Shown here piece by piece: positions 12,667 to 26,014 of a stretch of DNA of 64,000 bases. Each line of letters opens with the position of its first letter. The stretch's first letter is position 1. Origin of the DNA: Byssochlamys sp. IMV 00236 (lineage: Eukaryota > Ascomycota > Eurotiomycetes > Eurotiales > Thermoascaceae); assembly GCA_001931875.2 (NCBI GenBank), contig MSJH02000663.1, positions 34,861-98,860 of the forward strand, read 5' to 3'. The translations under genes were made by a program, and so were the position numbers. The notes beneath the pieces are model-generated. The model was given only the letters and a program-made list of their open reading frames with translations, was not told the DNA's origin and ran no database searches.

Positions 12667-13425
12667 TCAGCTATCCATCCCATCCACCCAGAAAGAATAA
12701 TCATATCGCTCGCGCAACACATGCTGTTCCTCGCCTGCGGAAGGCAGAAAGAAACAAGCAACGGGTCCAAGGGAAAGATGGCTGCCCGATTCTTCTGCCA
12801 TCAGAGCGGTGAATGCAGGGTCCTTGTACATCGCTTCATCGTAGATCTGGTGAGGGGGCGGAATTGCAGTCGTAGGTCGTCTAGGGCTGGCCGGGTCAGC
12901 CAGGGGGGGCGACGCTGATGTAGACGACGACGACGAGGATGATGAAAGGTGGAAATGACTAATCGGACGTAGGACGATAGACACCACCCAAGACGCTGTT
13001 GCAGCCGCGAGAGCAAGAGAGACAACGGTTAGCGGAAATGTTTTTGTCAAAACTTGAGGAACGGGAAGTTTGAGGCGGGTTGTTGATGCTGACGACGGGG
13101 GCATGGCAGCGCGAGCAGGCAGTCGACGGGGACGTGGGTAGGAACGGTGACGGCGACGAGCAGTAGTTTGTGATAAAGGAGCGAGAAAGGGAAAAGGCGA
13201 TGGATATGGATATGGATATGGATATGCCATGGTGGTCATGGTTCGTCTCTGGGCATTCTGCCTCATCCGCATCGCTAGAGCTGCCATGGGAGATGGCGAT
13301 TGCGTTGTTGAGATGGGAACTCTGACGGGCTCCAAGATCGGTCTCGTATGTGGTTGGAGATTCATCTTGCTTTCCTCCCTCGCTGCCGCTGCCGTTGCCA
13401 TCATCATCGTCGCCCACGCCCGCAT
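12667..13425 (-). CDS. Putative single-pass membrane protein, function unknown
   Basis: The open frame 12667..13461 has no ATG at its 5' end. The first in-frame ATG, at 13425, gives 252 aa. The N-terminal half is low-complexity (Pro/Tyr run from a GGATAT microsatellite, Arg-rich stretch). Then come one clear hydrophobic segment (TVVSLALAAATASWVVSIVL), a Ser run, and a C-terminal tail with IYDEAMYKDPAFTALM and ERYDYSFWVDG that looks constrained. Directly upstream is the small gene at 13572-13881. A consensus GTAAGT donor at 13575 and a TTTTCAG acceptor at 13463 would fuse both in frame into a 340-aa protein (exons 13783..13881, 13576..13703, 12667..13462). I cannot tell from sequence which model is right. 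Confidence 0.5.
   Translation of the reverse strand: MRAWATMMMATAAAAREESKMNLQPHTRPILEPVRVPISTTQSPSPMAALAMRMRQNAQRRTMTTMAYPYPYPYPSPFPFLAPLSQTTARRRHRSYPRPRRLPARAAMPPSSASTTRLKLPVPQVLTKTFPLTVVSLALAAATASWVVSIVLRPISHFHLSSSSSSSSTSASPPLADPASPRRPTTAIPPPHQIYDEAMYKDPAFTALMAEESGSHLSLGPVACFFLPSAGEEQHVLRERYDYSFWVDGMDS
13200..13226 (+). repeat. GGATAT hexanucleotide microsatellite
   Basis: About four tandem GGATAT units inside the membrane-protein frame, read there as a Tyr-Pro run. Expected to vary in length between strains. Confidence 0.85.
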
Positions 13426-13571
13426 CTGCCGCCAGCTAGACCCTTCGATCTCGGTTGTCAAACTGAAAACGAATGTTCATCCGTGATCATTTGCAGAAAA
13501 CCAAACGATAGATGGGTAAAATTTATCTTTTTGTGAAGACAAGAAATTGCCAAACGAAAAAAAAGCCCTAC

Positions 13572-13881
13572 TTACATCCTATTATAAAGCCACGAGAAAA
13601 ACCCCGGCCTCTCCTCCGGGGCTCGTTTCGCCCATCCACCCTCGACATTGTAGTGTTTCGCGTCCTGAAGACCCGCGAACATGCCACGACCACCTGTCGG
13701 ATGCTACATGCCACCAACACCATATTAGTTTCAGATACGTATCAAATCAAATCAACGTTGGTACGAGCGAGAAAGAACATACTCTATAGGTCTTGGACTG
13801 ATCCTTCACCCAGAGATCAGCTCCAAACTCATTCTGTCGTTTCGCAGACTTTGCTGCGGTTTGTGCCGTCCGGGATGCCAT
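13572..13881 (-). CDS. Small conserved-looking protein (76 aa), possibly the 5' exons of the downstream gene
   Basis: Two exons, 13783..13881 and 13572..13703, with a 79-nt intron (GTATGT / TGTAG), encode MASRTAQTAAKSAKRQ then FGADLWVKDQSKTYR, joined to HPTGGRGMFAGLQDAKHYN and ending ERPGFFSWLYNRM. The segment is compositionally normal, with many Gly, Trp, Tyr and Arg residues at what look like fixed positions, unlike the low-complexity frame downstream. The stop codon (ATG TAA G) sits exactly on a perfect GTAAGT donor. The transcript could therefore either stop here or splice into the frame at 13462 and continue for about 264 codons. I recognise no family. A second look at transcript data would settle the 3' end. 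Confidence 0.5.
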
Positions 13882-15935
13882 GTGTGTCGGTTGTTTCAAG
13901 TCGATCTCTGACTCTTGTGTGTGTCTGTAAGGTAATAATATCCTTCTTTATATAGAGATGAGGTAGGTGTTAGTTATAAAAACTGTATACACCCGATAGT
14001 GAACTAACTTGGTGATGATAATCAAATAGACAATTGTCTCTGATGAATATCAGAAAGAAAAGAGCATCATGGGGTATATATATACTATATGCACATCCAT
14101 CCGTATATACGGTCCATACATACATACATTCAATCAATCTGGCATGACATGGATAGGCAGAACACATGGTCAGAGCTCGACCACACCACCGGGTGATGCA
14201 TCGAGCCGAGATACAACATGACGATAGACAAGCACGATCAGGCACCGCACAGCGGTATACTCCGTAGTCTAGATAGTAGAAGTCTCAACAGCAGACACGT
14301 CAGATCAGTGAACAAGAACAAGAAGAGGCTCAATACCATACCATGCCTAGTCTCCTGACATCGGATGGTCGAATCACAATAGCCCGATTATTGTCTTTTT
14401 CTCACTCAGTCGGTGGAGGAAGAGGAAAGCGAACCAATAATCCATCTTCCCCAAAATCATCCAACGAACAAAATACGGGGGAAACCAACCCATCAGAAAG
14501 ACGGAAGAGAGCTGGGCTGAGCTTCGCGTAGGAAAAAACCGGGAGAGTAGCGCAGAGAAGTCAACTAAGAACCGAAGTGGTCTGATCGACGCCCTCTGGG
14601 AAGCCGAAATCCAATCAATCAACTAGTTCTATTTTCTAATTATTGATTCTCGGCTTGCCGGTCGAACAACGACGATCCGAAAAGGTCCCTGCGTTCGGGT
14701 GTCCCCCGCATGTCACTCAGAAGGAGAATTACCTACCTAATGGATCCTATTAAGTTATATATTATTAATAGATGGAGTAATATTAACTACATAGTAACTA
14801 TCTCGAATGTCAAATAATAACAACCATAGATATCTCATGGAAAGGAAATCATATAGACAAGCAGAGAATAGAACAGGAATAAGACCCAAACGCCATCAGC
14901 GGAGCTTGATCTCTCTTTCCCGGTCAAAAAGTTGAAATGGTAACGCCACTCTGGCACGTCAGAATCGTCCTCGCGTCAGGCTGACTTTGTCCTTAATCAA
15001 TCATGAGAGTCATGACATCCAATTGGCATTGACTACCTCGGTATTATTATGTAGTTACTAGAGCCTAGCGCCCGCTTCGGAGGCTGCCGATGACCGCTTC
15101 GCTCACTCATGACTGACAAGTCAAATGGAACGGGATAGATACCTAGGTAGTTAGTAGTGAGATGGGAGTTTGTCTGCCCACGACATGAACATAACACACT
15201 CTTTGTACGTGCTCTTACTTCGGAGCCGGATTACATTCGCATGTTATCACTCATTTAAGAAATCATTCATATGTACTCACTCAGCTAGGTAGTTATACCA
15301 GTAATAGTGTCTCGGGAGGAACGGAACGGACCAATGTCCCGTCTGCTGTACTTGCCTCGTGCTCCTCCGGAGAAAATCAACCGTGCTAGTTAGTTACTGT
15401 GTCAACAATAATAACTAAGCTGGTAAATGACTCCGCTGATTCGATTAAACGTATTATTATTGCCTTCTGTTTCACTGGAAGATTCCCAGTTTCGTAGGTA
15501 TGCTTTTCCGTATCTGGCAGATCCTTCCGATGCGGGGTTCGACGTTTGTATGGGTGATGATGGATTGAGAATATTCAAAACATCAGATTGAAATCTGATT
15601 CTTGTTGGGGAGGAGATATGGTCTACGAACGTGATTTGGGAAGGATGTCATATTCCCAAGGCTGAAATCATGTCTGTTTGCGTGTCAAGACAAGCATTCA
15701 TCATTATTCAACTGGATATCCAAAAAGAAAATGCAATGAAATTTTCTAGTTCCATACGACGGCGGAACAGAAAAGACCGATGGCTTTGAAATCTACGCTA
15801 GAGATCTCGATCATAACTCAAAAANNNNNNNNNNNNNNNNNNNNAAAAAAAAAAAAAAAAAAGAATTGTATAGTATACATGCCCAAACTCATGCACTCGC
15901 TATCCCAGAACTAGAACCAAAACCCAGCCAAGACT
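13882..15935. other. 2 kb intergenic region with assembly gap
   Basis: Promoter side of the small gene and 3' flank of the acetyl-CoA hydrolase gene. AT-rich, with short CATA and TACCTA-type repeats. A 20-N gap and a poly-A run lie at 15825-15862. No coding region recognised. Confidence 0.5.
15825..15862. other. Assembly gap (20 N) abutting an A18 run
   Basis: Positions 15825-15844 are N, followed by 18 consecutive A. The gap follows another short A run, so it probably marks a homopolymer that sequencing did not resolve. It falls just 3' of the acetyl-CoA hydrolase stop and affects no coding region. Confidence 0.95.
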
Positions 15936-17788
<1,853 letters not shown>

Positions 17789-19519
17789 GATGGTTCACAA
17801 CGACTCCACACGAGTATTGGAGGGGAGATGGTCAGAACCAGAAGAAGAAGAGAAAAGAATCAGAGGATATGGAGGAAGAGAGAGAGGCAGGACAGAGAGG
17901 GGGGGCAAGAAAAAGGGAAAAAGGGAGCAAATCCCCACGGGCAGATTGAAAAAAAAGGTGGAGATGGCCGAACGAAGGCGGATGGGAGGGGAGCGGGAAT
18001 CCGGGAGCAGCAGGTAGTTGATTTTAGTCCGTATTGGTAGTAGTAATTAATTAATTACCGTAATGTATAGATAGATTAAGAATAATTCAATTAGATTAGT
18101 CTAGAATAAATTAAATTGCTTGAATAATAATTGGTAAAAATAAAAGCTGGTTCCATATACAACTACCATATGATACTATCATGGACTCAACGCGACTCAA
18201 TTCGACATCATACTAACTATTATATCACCCCTTCTTTTCCCCTCCTCTGTCTCTCTATTATTGCCTCTCTCTGCCCCTCTGTTTCTCTCTCTATCTCTCC
18301 ATCTTCTTTCTTTCCATCTTTCTCTCTCTCTCTCTCGTGGCAAAAAACAAAAAAAAACCACACAGTGACGTAAAGGCCGGCCCGGTGGAATTTCGGCCTA
18401 CCAGAACGGCCGGCCGGACCCGCGGCAGATCCCCGGCTTTTGCGCTGCTCCAATCGATCGCCTTCAATTATTATTTATGGTATTTCTCACTTGCTCTGAT
18501 TTCATCCGATTTTCATTATTGTATTATTACCCCGGAGTCTCCGAGTATATATCATTGAAGTCATCCCCCCCTCCTCTGATGGCAAAAAAAAAAATATATT
18601 AATTTCAGTCGATATTGCCGCCGTCCCGTGGTCCACACCGAATCCACCGGGGCGTTGGATGGAAATCGGTTCCTTCGGCTATCTTCTCTCGGACACACGG
18701 AGCTGTGCCACGGCCTTCCCGAGGATCCTGGATAGGTAGTAGTAGTAGTATCACCCTCGTTAGCTATGGTGATTATTATTAGTTACTACTACTTGCTACC
18801 TAGTTACATACTGCTAGTTGCATACTACTGGTGATTTTATTATTGATCACTACCCCTGAACAGCCAATGCTAGCGAAACAATGCAGGAAGAAGAATACGA
18901 GTGGCACCCTGTAGAATATAGTAATACTCATCGTATCGTACAATGGATCCCGGTTCCATCAATTTCAGAACAGAAAAGACACATGGCGGTCAACAAAAGA
19001 AGAAAAAAGAAAACACAAGAAAAAAGAGAAAACATGCCCTAGAATACATTCGGTACATTCGGTTCGGTTCCTTACACACAATATATGTCCTGATGCCAGA
19101 GTCCACGACTCCTTTCCAGCCCGTGTTTTCCCCAGAGCACCCCCACAACTCCCCCAGCTGTTACATGTCCCTCCACCTCCCCCCCCTCTCTGCTCCTGCT
19201 CTCTCCCCAGATCAGTGGCGCCACTGTGGACCGCCCGCGGAGGGGATAACATTCTGCTGGTAGGAGACAAGGTTCAGTACCGGACATGCAGGGGCCTCCC
19301 CCAGCCTCGCACGACGGTCCTAAACCTCCCACAGCCGGCGGGATCAATCAACTCCTGGTCCAAGTCCCCATTGGAAGAACACAAGGATAACAAAAGGAGA
19401 GGCACAAAGAAAATAGGAAGAATGCATGATACATGGCGGTATTATGGTGCAAATCAAAAGCAACCCTCGTATGATCCAGATAAAGTCACGTGAACGCCCT
19501 GCGGATGGCCCAACAACCG
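17789..19519. other. 1.7 kb intergenic region, acetyl-CoA hydrolase promoter
   Basis: Between two minus-strand genes: the promoter of ach1 and the 3' flank of sin3. Contains a purine-rich leader stretch (17840-17935) and a long pyrimidine tract (18225-18338). No convincing coding region. Confidence 0.5.
18225..18338 (+). repeat. Long polypyrimidine (CT-rich) tract
   Basis: About 110 nt almost free of purines, ending in a (TC)n run, 440-550 nt upstream of the ach1 ATG. CT-rich tracts are common core-promoter elements in filamentous fungi; on the ach1 sense strand it is purine-rich. Role not shown. Confidence 0.7.
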
Positions 19520-22500
19520 TCACTCCTTGCTCTCCGACGCCGATGGCTGCTCTGCGTCGGCCATCTCAGTGTCTTCCTTCTCCTGCGGCTGCCCTTCCTC
19601 CGGCTTCTCCGCGCCAGCAGACTCGCCAGCGTCGGGCCCCTGGATCCACGAACGGAAGCGCTGGTTCGATTCGTCCACCTCGTCCTTGCTCAGCCCGTGC
19701 GCCCAGCTGGGGTTGTTGACAAACTTCTCCATGAACCGGTCCCGACGGCGCTCCTTGACGGCCGCTTCCCCTCGCGCTTTCTCTTCCGCCGACTCGTGAG
19801 TGCGCGCCGGTGGACGCCACCACCAGTCGTAGCTACCGGGCTCGTACAGGATGTGGTAGCTGTTGGCGCAGATGCGGATCACAAGGCCATCGTGGTTGAC
19901 CAGACGACGGTAGTACTGGTTGTATTCCTCATCCTGCTCCATCTTGGGCGGAAGGTTGCGCTTAAGCAACGGCATACGCATCTGAGAGAACGGAACCCCT
20001 TCGGTCGGATCGCGCATCGTGTAGGCGGAAACGTAGTACGACCAGCGTGCCTCCTGGCTGAGCTCTTCATTCTCCAGCGTGCTGTCTTCGGCCGTCATGA
20101 GCTGAATCTTCGCGTGCTGGGTAGCAGGGTCCTATAGGGTTTGCGGTCAGCCATGCGCCCACGGGAAGGATCGGTGAGAATACTTACGTAAGTGATCCTG
20201 TAGATATCACTATCCTTCACGAGCCTCTCCACCTGCTTGCGGTACTGAATCTCCTGGTTGTGTGTCGTCTCCTCCCGGTCTCGCTCCTTAAAGAACAGGT
20301 TGATGATGTCGACACTCTTATCCTTGGGATCGCTGTTGAAAATCCCACCAGCGAATCGAGCAATACCAGCAAGCATCTTCTCCAGATTGTACAACTGGTA
20401 TCCGCTCTTCAGCCAGTATCGGCGCAGAGTCTCCTCCAGGTGAGACACCTCCATATCTCCCTTGATCACCTCCTCGCACATGCGCACGATCTGCTGGTAG
20501 AAGTTGGCCTTCGGGTCGCAGTCATACAGTAAATCAGTAGGCAATTTGTCGATCATGCCGAGGTCATGAGCGGCCTTGGGCAGGAGTGCGCGACGGACAT
20601 CCTCGTGCGCATCCTTCTCGTGAAGCTTGATGCGTAACAAGCGAGAATAGAGTATCTCAAAGGTGCGGAAGAAGCAATAAATGTTGAGGTTGGCATACAG
20701 ATGATGAACCTTCTTCCCATACGATTCATTAAGAGCGTATTCTCGCTGCTGGTTGAAGTTGCCCTGGCCAGGGTGTTCCATCCACTTGAGTTCTGCAACG
20801 TCGAACGGCTCCGTGGGATCCGGAATGGGGGTCGACGGAATCAGCACGGCATCAGGAGTTCCGTCGCGGCTAACAGAGGCACTGCCCTCCTTGTCGCCAC
20901 GGTTAGATCTCTCGGTGCGACGCTCCAGGACGTCACGAAGAAGATCCAACTTCTTCCCGTTGACAGCACGCCTGCCGCGGATAGTCGAAACGTCTTCGGG
21001 AGCCACGCTCTCTTCATCGACTTCTTCCGCCGGAGACGTGTCATTGGAGACCTCGTTCATGTACATGTGGAAAGTGTCACGATCCATACCATAGAAGATG
21101 GGGATGAAGTCCTTGATAAATGCCATCACCCTCTGGGGATCAGACCCGAAGCCAGCAGAGTTGCGATCGATGAAGATGAGTAACAAGTGAGTAGCGTCGA
21201 CAATAACGGCCGGGTCCGTAAAGGCGAACTCGAACTGGTGCTTGGGCACCTGGTAGCCACTCTTGCGGAGGTTCCTGATCTCCTCGAACTTTGCCTGGAT
21301 CTCATGCTGGATGTGCTTGGCCACAAAGAGCTTCTTGTCGCTACCCCTGCTGGCGATCGCCTGGTGATCCAGACTACGCCAGTAAGCCTTCTGCGTCTGC
21401 TCACGCCAAACTTTGTCCCACTCGCGCTGGCTAGCCTTCCACTCCTCGCACTTCTGTTTGAGGCGGAAGAGGACGATAGGTAGAATGTGGCACGGCCTCT
21501 CGAACATGTCCTGGATGACTTTCTGTCCCCTCTGGCGATCGTAAATCTTCTTGATGACACGCTGGTAGATTGACTCGCTCTGTCCACCAAGTCCGGGAGG
21601 CAGCTTGAATGCAGCACGCTCCGCTTCCGACATGACTAGCAGTTGCTGGACAATCGGCTCAATGAGCTGGATGGTACGGGTGCACGCTTCAATGTGATGA
21701 TCATAGTCGTGTCTGTCTTCTTCAATCCGATGTAGCGCATCCTCAAACTGGTTCTTACGATGCGCAACGAAGCCGGAGTCCTCAGATTCCCAGGTCGGAT
21801 GAGATGCCCACTCGTCGTTAAGCACACTGTAGCACAACTGGTCGCGACCGCTGCAAGGCTTCTGGCGCTCACGCTTGGGGAGCAGACGGTAACTTGGTCC
21901 CAGAGAACGGCAATGAGAGAGGTTGACAACGCCAGACTCCTGCTTGGGCTTCAAGTCTATGACCTTGTCCTCTGGATCATCGATGTGCATGAAACGTTTG
22001 AACCACGACATGAGTTCTTGGTTGGAGCCGATGAACCCAGCCGCTCTCTTCACAAGAACGTTTCTGTCAATGAGATCGGTCGAGTATAGGTTGCACAGTT
22101 TGAGGAATTCGCTGAAGGTCTGCTTGTTTCCAATGAATTTCTTGACACGGTCAAAGAAAGCGAACTCGTCATGGTTGGGCGTCAGTGAGAACGTAGGTGG
22201 AATTGGCTCTGGAAGAGCGGGAACAAGAGTTGGTGATACTGCAGGGGCCTCAATCTGCGTTGGCTTTGTATGATGGACCTTGGCACGCTTGAAGAAAGGA
22301 CATTAGCAAAGCGCATGGGACCTAAAACAACAAAAAACAAAATGAATTGAAAAAATGGCGCCGGTCAATTGATTGTGACGTTCCACGTGGTGTTCAGGAA
22401 GCTGTTCGTCGCCCGCAACGAACAGCCCCTTTCCCGGCCTTCGACGAAGAGGCTGCTCATTCGGAATCGTCCTCATCCTCGGATGCGTCCAGGATGTTCA

Positions 22501-25500
22501 ATGGCAGAGGGGTTGGTGGCCCCGTCTTCATGAGCCACTCCATGATGGCACGATTGACTGGGGTGACAGGGGCCACCTCCCTCAGGACAAACATCCCGAT
22601 CACTGCGACATCGGGGTCGAGGTTGTAGATTCTTGGCCGCTTGTTTGGCCCCTCTCCCTCCCCTCCCTCGCCTCCCTGGCTCTCTGGCTCCGGAGATGGA
22701 GTCTCTGGTCCCCTCTTCCTCTTCCTGGACGGTTCGGGCGCAGGCTCAGGCTGGGGGCTGGGGCTTGGCTCCTCTGGGAGGAGGAACCTCACCCTCTTGC
22801 CAGTGTCCCTCCGCGGAACCTGTAACTGTTCCGCGAGAGGAGGGACCACCACTTCGACCGGCGAAGCGGTGTTGCTTGCTGGCGCGACCCCCGCCTTCTG
22901 CCTGGCCGTCATCGACCGAGTCGTTCTCCGAGGCAAAGACGAACCCCCTGAGGCCGTGCCCTGGTTGGCAGCAGGCACCTCAGATGATGCCGTCTTTGGG
23001 GATTTCTTGCCAACAGTCCTCTTCGTGGCTGTCTTGGGGGTCGTTACCCCCTTTGGCACCGCCTTTTTGGCGGGCGCAGGCTTTCTGGGAGCCATTCTGT
23101 TGGAGAAATCGGAGTTGGCGATGCCTCAGATCCTTGGCCAGCAAGGATCTCACGAGGGGGAGGCGGAGAAAGAAAATGAACTCGCCGCGTTCGAGATCTC
23201 TGAAGATCTCACCTTGCCAGCAAGGTGGATATGTTGGATTGCGAGTTTTTGAAGATAGTGAAGAAAAAGGTCAAGACGGTTGGAGGAAGTATCGCAGCGT
23301 GGAACGTATGTTGTAGCAGAGAATATGTCGCGCTGCAAGTTGAGTTCTGAAGTGGGATGTCGTATTTCCCGATGTATGACTCGATGCGAGAGTAACACGC
23401 CATTGAGGCCATTCATGAATAACACCACCATTGACCGGCTCCATTCGACGTAGAACAAAGAGAACAATAATTCACTTACCTTATTGACATTTCCGACCTG
23501 AAGTCCCTGCGCCCGAGCTTGAGCATCTGTCATCCGGGCAGCGTCCACTGTCGAAGGCCCCGGGACTGAACCCAGAGTGCCAGGGGCACCGGGCCCGCCT
23601 CTACGCTTCTTACTGTCCTTTGCAGAGTCTTTGACGTTGAATTGGCCCAGTGGTGGCATCTTTACATCGCGGCTAGGCGTCTGAGATTGTGCCAAAACAC
23701 CAGCAGTGGAATATCCCGGTTCTCCGCGGACATTGCTCACAGGAGCAGCATCTTCCGCTGCCTGGCGGGCAGCCTGTGCTTGCTGCTTGGCGTGTGCTGC
23801 AGATTCTGGGAGGAACTGCTTGAAGTCCTCGAGAAGATCGGGAGCAGTATTGAACAGCTGCGTTACCTGAGCATAAACGTCTTGAATGGGTTTTGACTCG
23901 CGCTGATAAGTCTGCAGAATCTCAAGAAATTGCTTGTAGATCTCGGGGGCGCTAGAAAAGCGATTCTAACAAAAAATCACGGTTAGCCCTCAATCTACAA
24001 TCCTATGTCAACGTGTCTCGCGTCCACTAACCTTAATCTTGTTAACATAGCTGATCGCATGGTTGAATTCAACAGGACCACGCTTGTTGAGATCGGTCTG
24101 AGAGCCTTGGAGCATCCCAGATCCGATGCCAGCCAAACTGCTCATGGGCTGAGTGATGCCAGGACCCTGGGCTGCTCCGGGAGAAGCTTGCATCATGGAT
24201 GGACGCCCAGCGCCACCGGCGGCCGCTGACACGGCACTCTGGAGCTGCGAAACCCCACGCTCCTGCTGCTGGTGAGCAAGGGCCGCGGCAGAGGCCTGTT
24301 GCTCCTGCTGGCTCTGATACTCGTAATGCGCGTCTTGAGGCTGGTTTTGGCCTTGCTGCCCGTAGATTCCGGGTCCCATCATACGAGCCCCAGGGGAGTA
24401 TGAAGGGGGAATTCCGCCCTGCTGCGGCTGGTGCTGAGCCTGTTGCCAGCCAGGACGAGATTGATCATAGTAATCAGGGCGACCGGGATGAAGTCCACCC
24501 GAAGGACCCAACTCACCAGCGGACTCCATGGAAGGACGGGGGCGCGTCATTGACAGAGTATTCGTTCCCGACGGCGTTGTTACGCGAATCGCATCGGGGT
24601 TATCCTCCGTTCCACACTCGATCCGGTAACCTGGGGGGAGGAAGGTATTGAATCCTTGGATCAAAGCGGGATGGCCGTTGAAGAGCGTTGAAACCCGCTG
24701 GATAACTCCTGGGGTATCGATACTACAAGAGTCAGGCAATATTCGCACAGACAGGTGGGGAGAGTACTCACGCTTGGCTCTTGAAGTCCTTCATTATGTC
24801 GAGGAATCTGTTATACACATCGGGCTGGTCGACAAAGCGCACCTTAACCTGGTCAAGGTAGCTCAGCGCATCCTGCGGATATATCAGTAAAAGCCTATTC
24901 TCATTTTCACCCAAGTTTTTTGGTGCTGCATATAGTGCTCTCCCATCACGAACGCCGCGAAGAGAGAAAATGAGGGGCACCATATGCAGAGGTCCGAACT
25001 CACATTGAGAATGGGCTGCTGGCCCTGCGCTAAAGCTGCAACGCCTCCGGGAATCTGAGGAGCTGGGCCGTTATAACCAAGCATCGGCTGCCCCGGCGGT
25101 CCTTGAGGAGGATGCTGCATGTATGGTCTAGGCGTTCCTTCGCCATGCTGTATCTGCGGACCGTACATACCACCCGGACCACCAGAAGACTGCATCGCGC
25201 TCTGCGGGGGATTTGGCGGCGGGTTTGCACCGAGGTTCGAGAGGAGTCCATTCGGTCCGTGAATCGAGTTGGGAACTTTCGAGGCGACGGGCTGGTGAAT
25301 CGGGATCGAACCCGTGTGGCTCTGGACAGGATGATGCTGCTGCTCCCGCTGTTGGCGTTCCATCTGCTGTATCTGTTGTTCCCTCTCTCGTTCGCGCTGC
25401 TCCCGTTCCCGGTGTACCATCTCCTCCTGCCGCTGTCTCTCGATCATCTCGCGCTCCCTGGAGTCTCTTTCGCGCTCTCGGTTCAGCGGCTGCGGTGAAG

Positions 25501-26014
25501 GATGCTGCATCGCCTGACCGATTCCAGGGAGTGAATGGCCAGCACTATGAGAAGGGCCTTGCGGATGTTGTCCAAACGGAGGCGGCTGGTGCGGACCAGG
25601 GCCTTGGCTTAATTCCGCCAAACCGGGCAACGAATGGCCAGAAGGCTGGCTTACAGGGTGGTAAGGACCTAGTACCAAATTTACAAGTCAGCCAGAATCC
25701 CGAGACTCTATTTGCGCTCCTAGAAATGGAGATGGTCGATTTCTTACCAGCTGGAGGCGGTAGAACGGGCCCCGCAGGTTGTGAAGATGGTCCTTGCTGA
25801 GGCGGGTTTTGACTGTGCACAGTGAAAACGGAAAGTTAGCCAGAGGTCCTTTTCATAGGTATGGACAAACGACTCTAATGCGCAAAGCCAATGTGAGGGA
25901 GAGCACATACCCAAATGACCCCAGGGGCCGTGGCTGTTGGTTTAACTGGTCCATCCCCGGGTGCGAAGGCGGCCCCCCAGCAGAGTGCCAGTTATCATTA
26001 CCAGAAGGATTCAT
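19520..26014 (-). CDS. sin3: Transcriptional corepressor Sin3
   Basis: Scaffold of the Sin3/Rpd3 histone deacetylase complex in the nucleus. Eight exons: 25911..26014, 25748..25812, 25004..25668, 24772..24872, 24032..24722, 23480..23965, 20188..22287, 19520..20131, giving 1607 aa. The N-terminal ~278 residues are Pro/Gln-rich, with an Arg/Glu-rich coiled stretch. PAH1 starts at exon 4 ([17 protein letters not shown]). PAH2 spans the exon 5/6 join ([14 protein letters not shown] to FKQFLPE). PAH3 lies at about 740-805 ([14 protein letters not shown]). The HDAC-interaction region follows at about 830-930 ([30 protein letters not shown]). The C-terminal Sin3 domain reaches into exon 8, whose tail is Glu/Ser-rich. 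All joins keep frame. The intron between exons 6 and 7 is 1192 nt and holds a separate ORF, which is odd because the other introns are 50-110 nt. Start ATG 26014 begins [11 protein letters not shown]. Confidence 0.95.
22288..23479 (-). other. Unusually long sin3 intron (1192 nt)
   Basis: Donor GTAAGT directly after GNVNK and acceptor CAAG directly before RAKVHH. Joining them gives a smooth Sin3 reading between PAH2 and PAH3. The other sin3 introns are 50-110 nt. About 380 nt on the 5' side have no ORF with normal composition and could be the promoter of the nested gene. Confidence 0.8.
22457..23095 (-). CDS. Lys/Pro-rich putative nuclear protein nested in a sin3 intron
   Basis: Intronless 212-codon ORF on the same strand as sin3, wholly inside its 1192-nt intron (22288..23479). 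The N-terminus is Lys/Ala/Pro-rich ([16 protein letters not shown]), like an H1 tail. Then come [10 protein letters not shown], a likely nuclear-localisation cluster (PSRKRKRG, later NKRPRIYNL), a Gly/Glu-rich spacer, and a more constrained C-terminal part ([28 protein letters not shown]) with an acidic end ([10 protein letters not shown]). The ATG context and the C/T-rich, A-ending leader resemble a normal fungal start. It has its own stop well before the sin3 acceptor and is out of frame with exon 7. No family recognised. It could be an independent nested gene, or an annotation-level artefact of a long intron. The regular composition and length argue for a gene. Confidence 0.6.
   Translation of the reverse strand: MAPRKPAPAKKAVPKGVTTPKTATKRTVGKKSPKTASSEVPAANQGTASGGSSLPRRTTRSMTARQKAGVAPASNTASPVEVVVPPLAEQLQVPRRDTGKRVRFLLPEEPSPSPQPEPAPEPSRKRKRGPETPSPEPESQGGEGGEGEGPNKRPRIYNLDPDVAVIGMFVLREVAPVTPVNRAIMEWLMKTGPPTPLPLNILDASEDEDDSE

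Noticed and set aside
22633..23316. 227-codon plus-strand ORF opposite the nested gene
   Set aside because: Trp/Pro/Ser-rich shadow frame; the minus-strand frame has coherent nuclear-protein features.
25290..25320. Possible tRNA B-box-like string (GGGATCGAACCC)
   Set aside because: It lies inside sin3 exon 3 and has no cloverleaf partner sequences.
24199..25800. Plus-strand ORFs of 130-195 codons
   Set aside because: Antisense of the low-complexity N-terminal exons of sin3.
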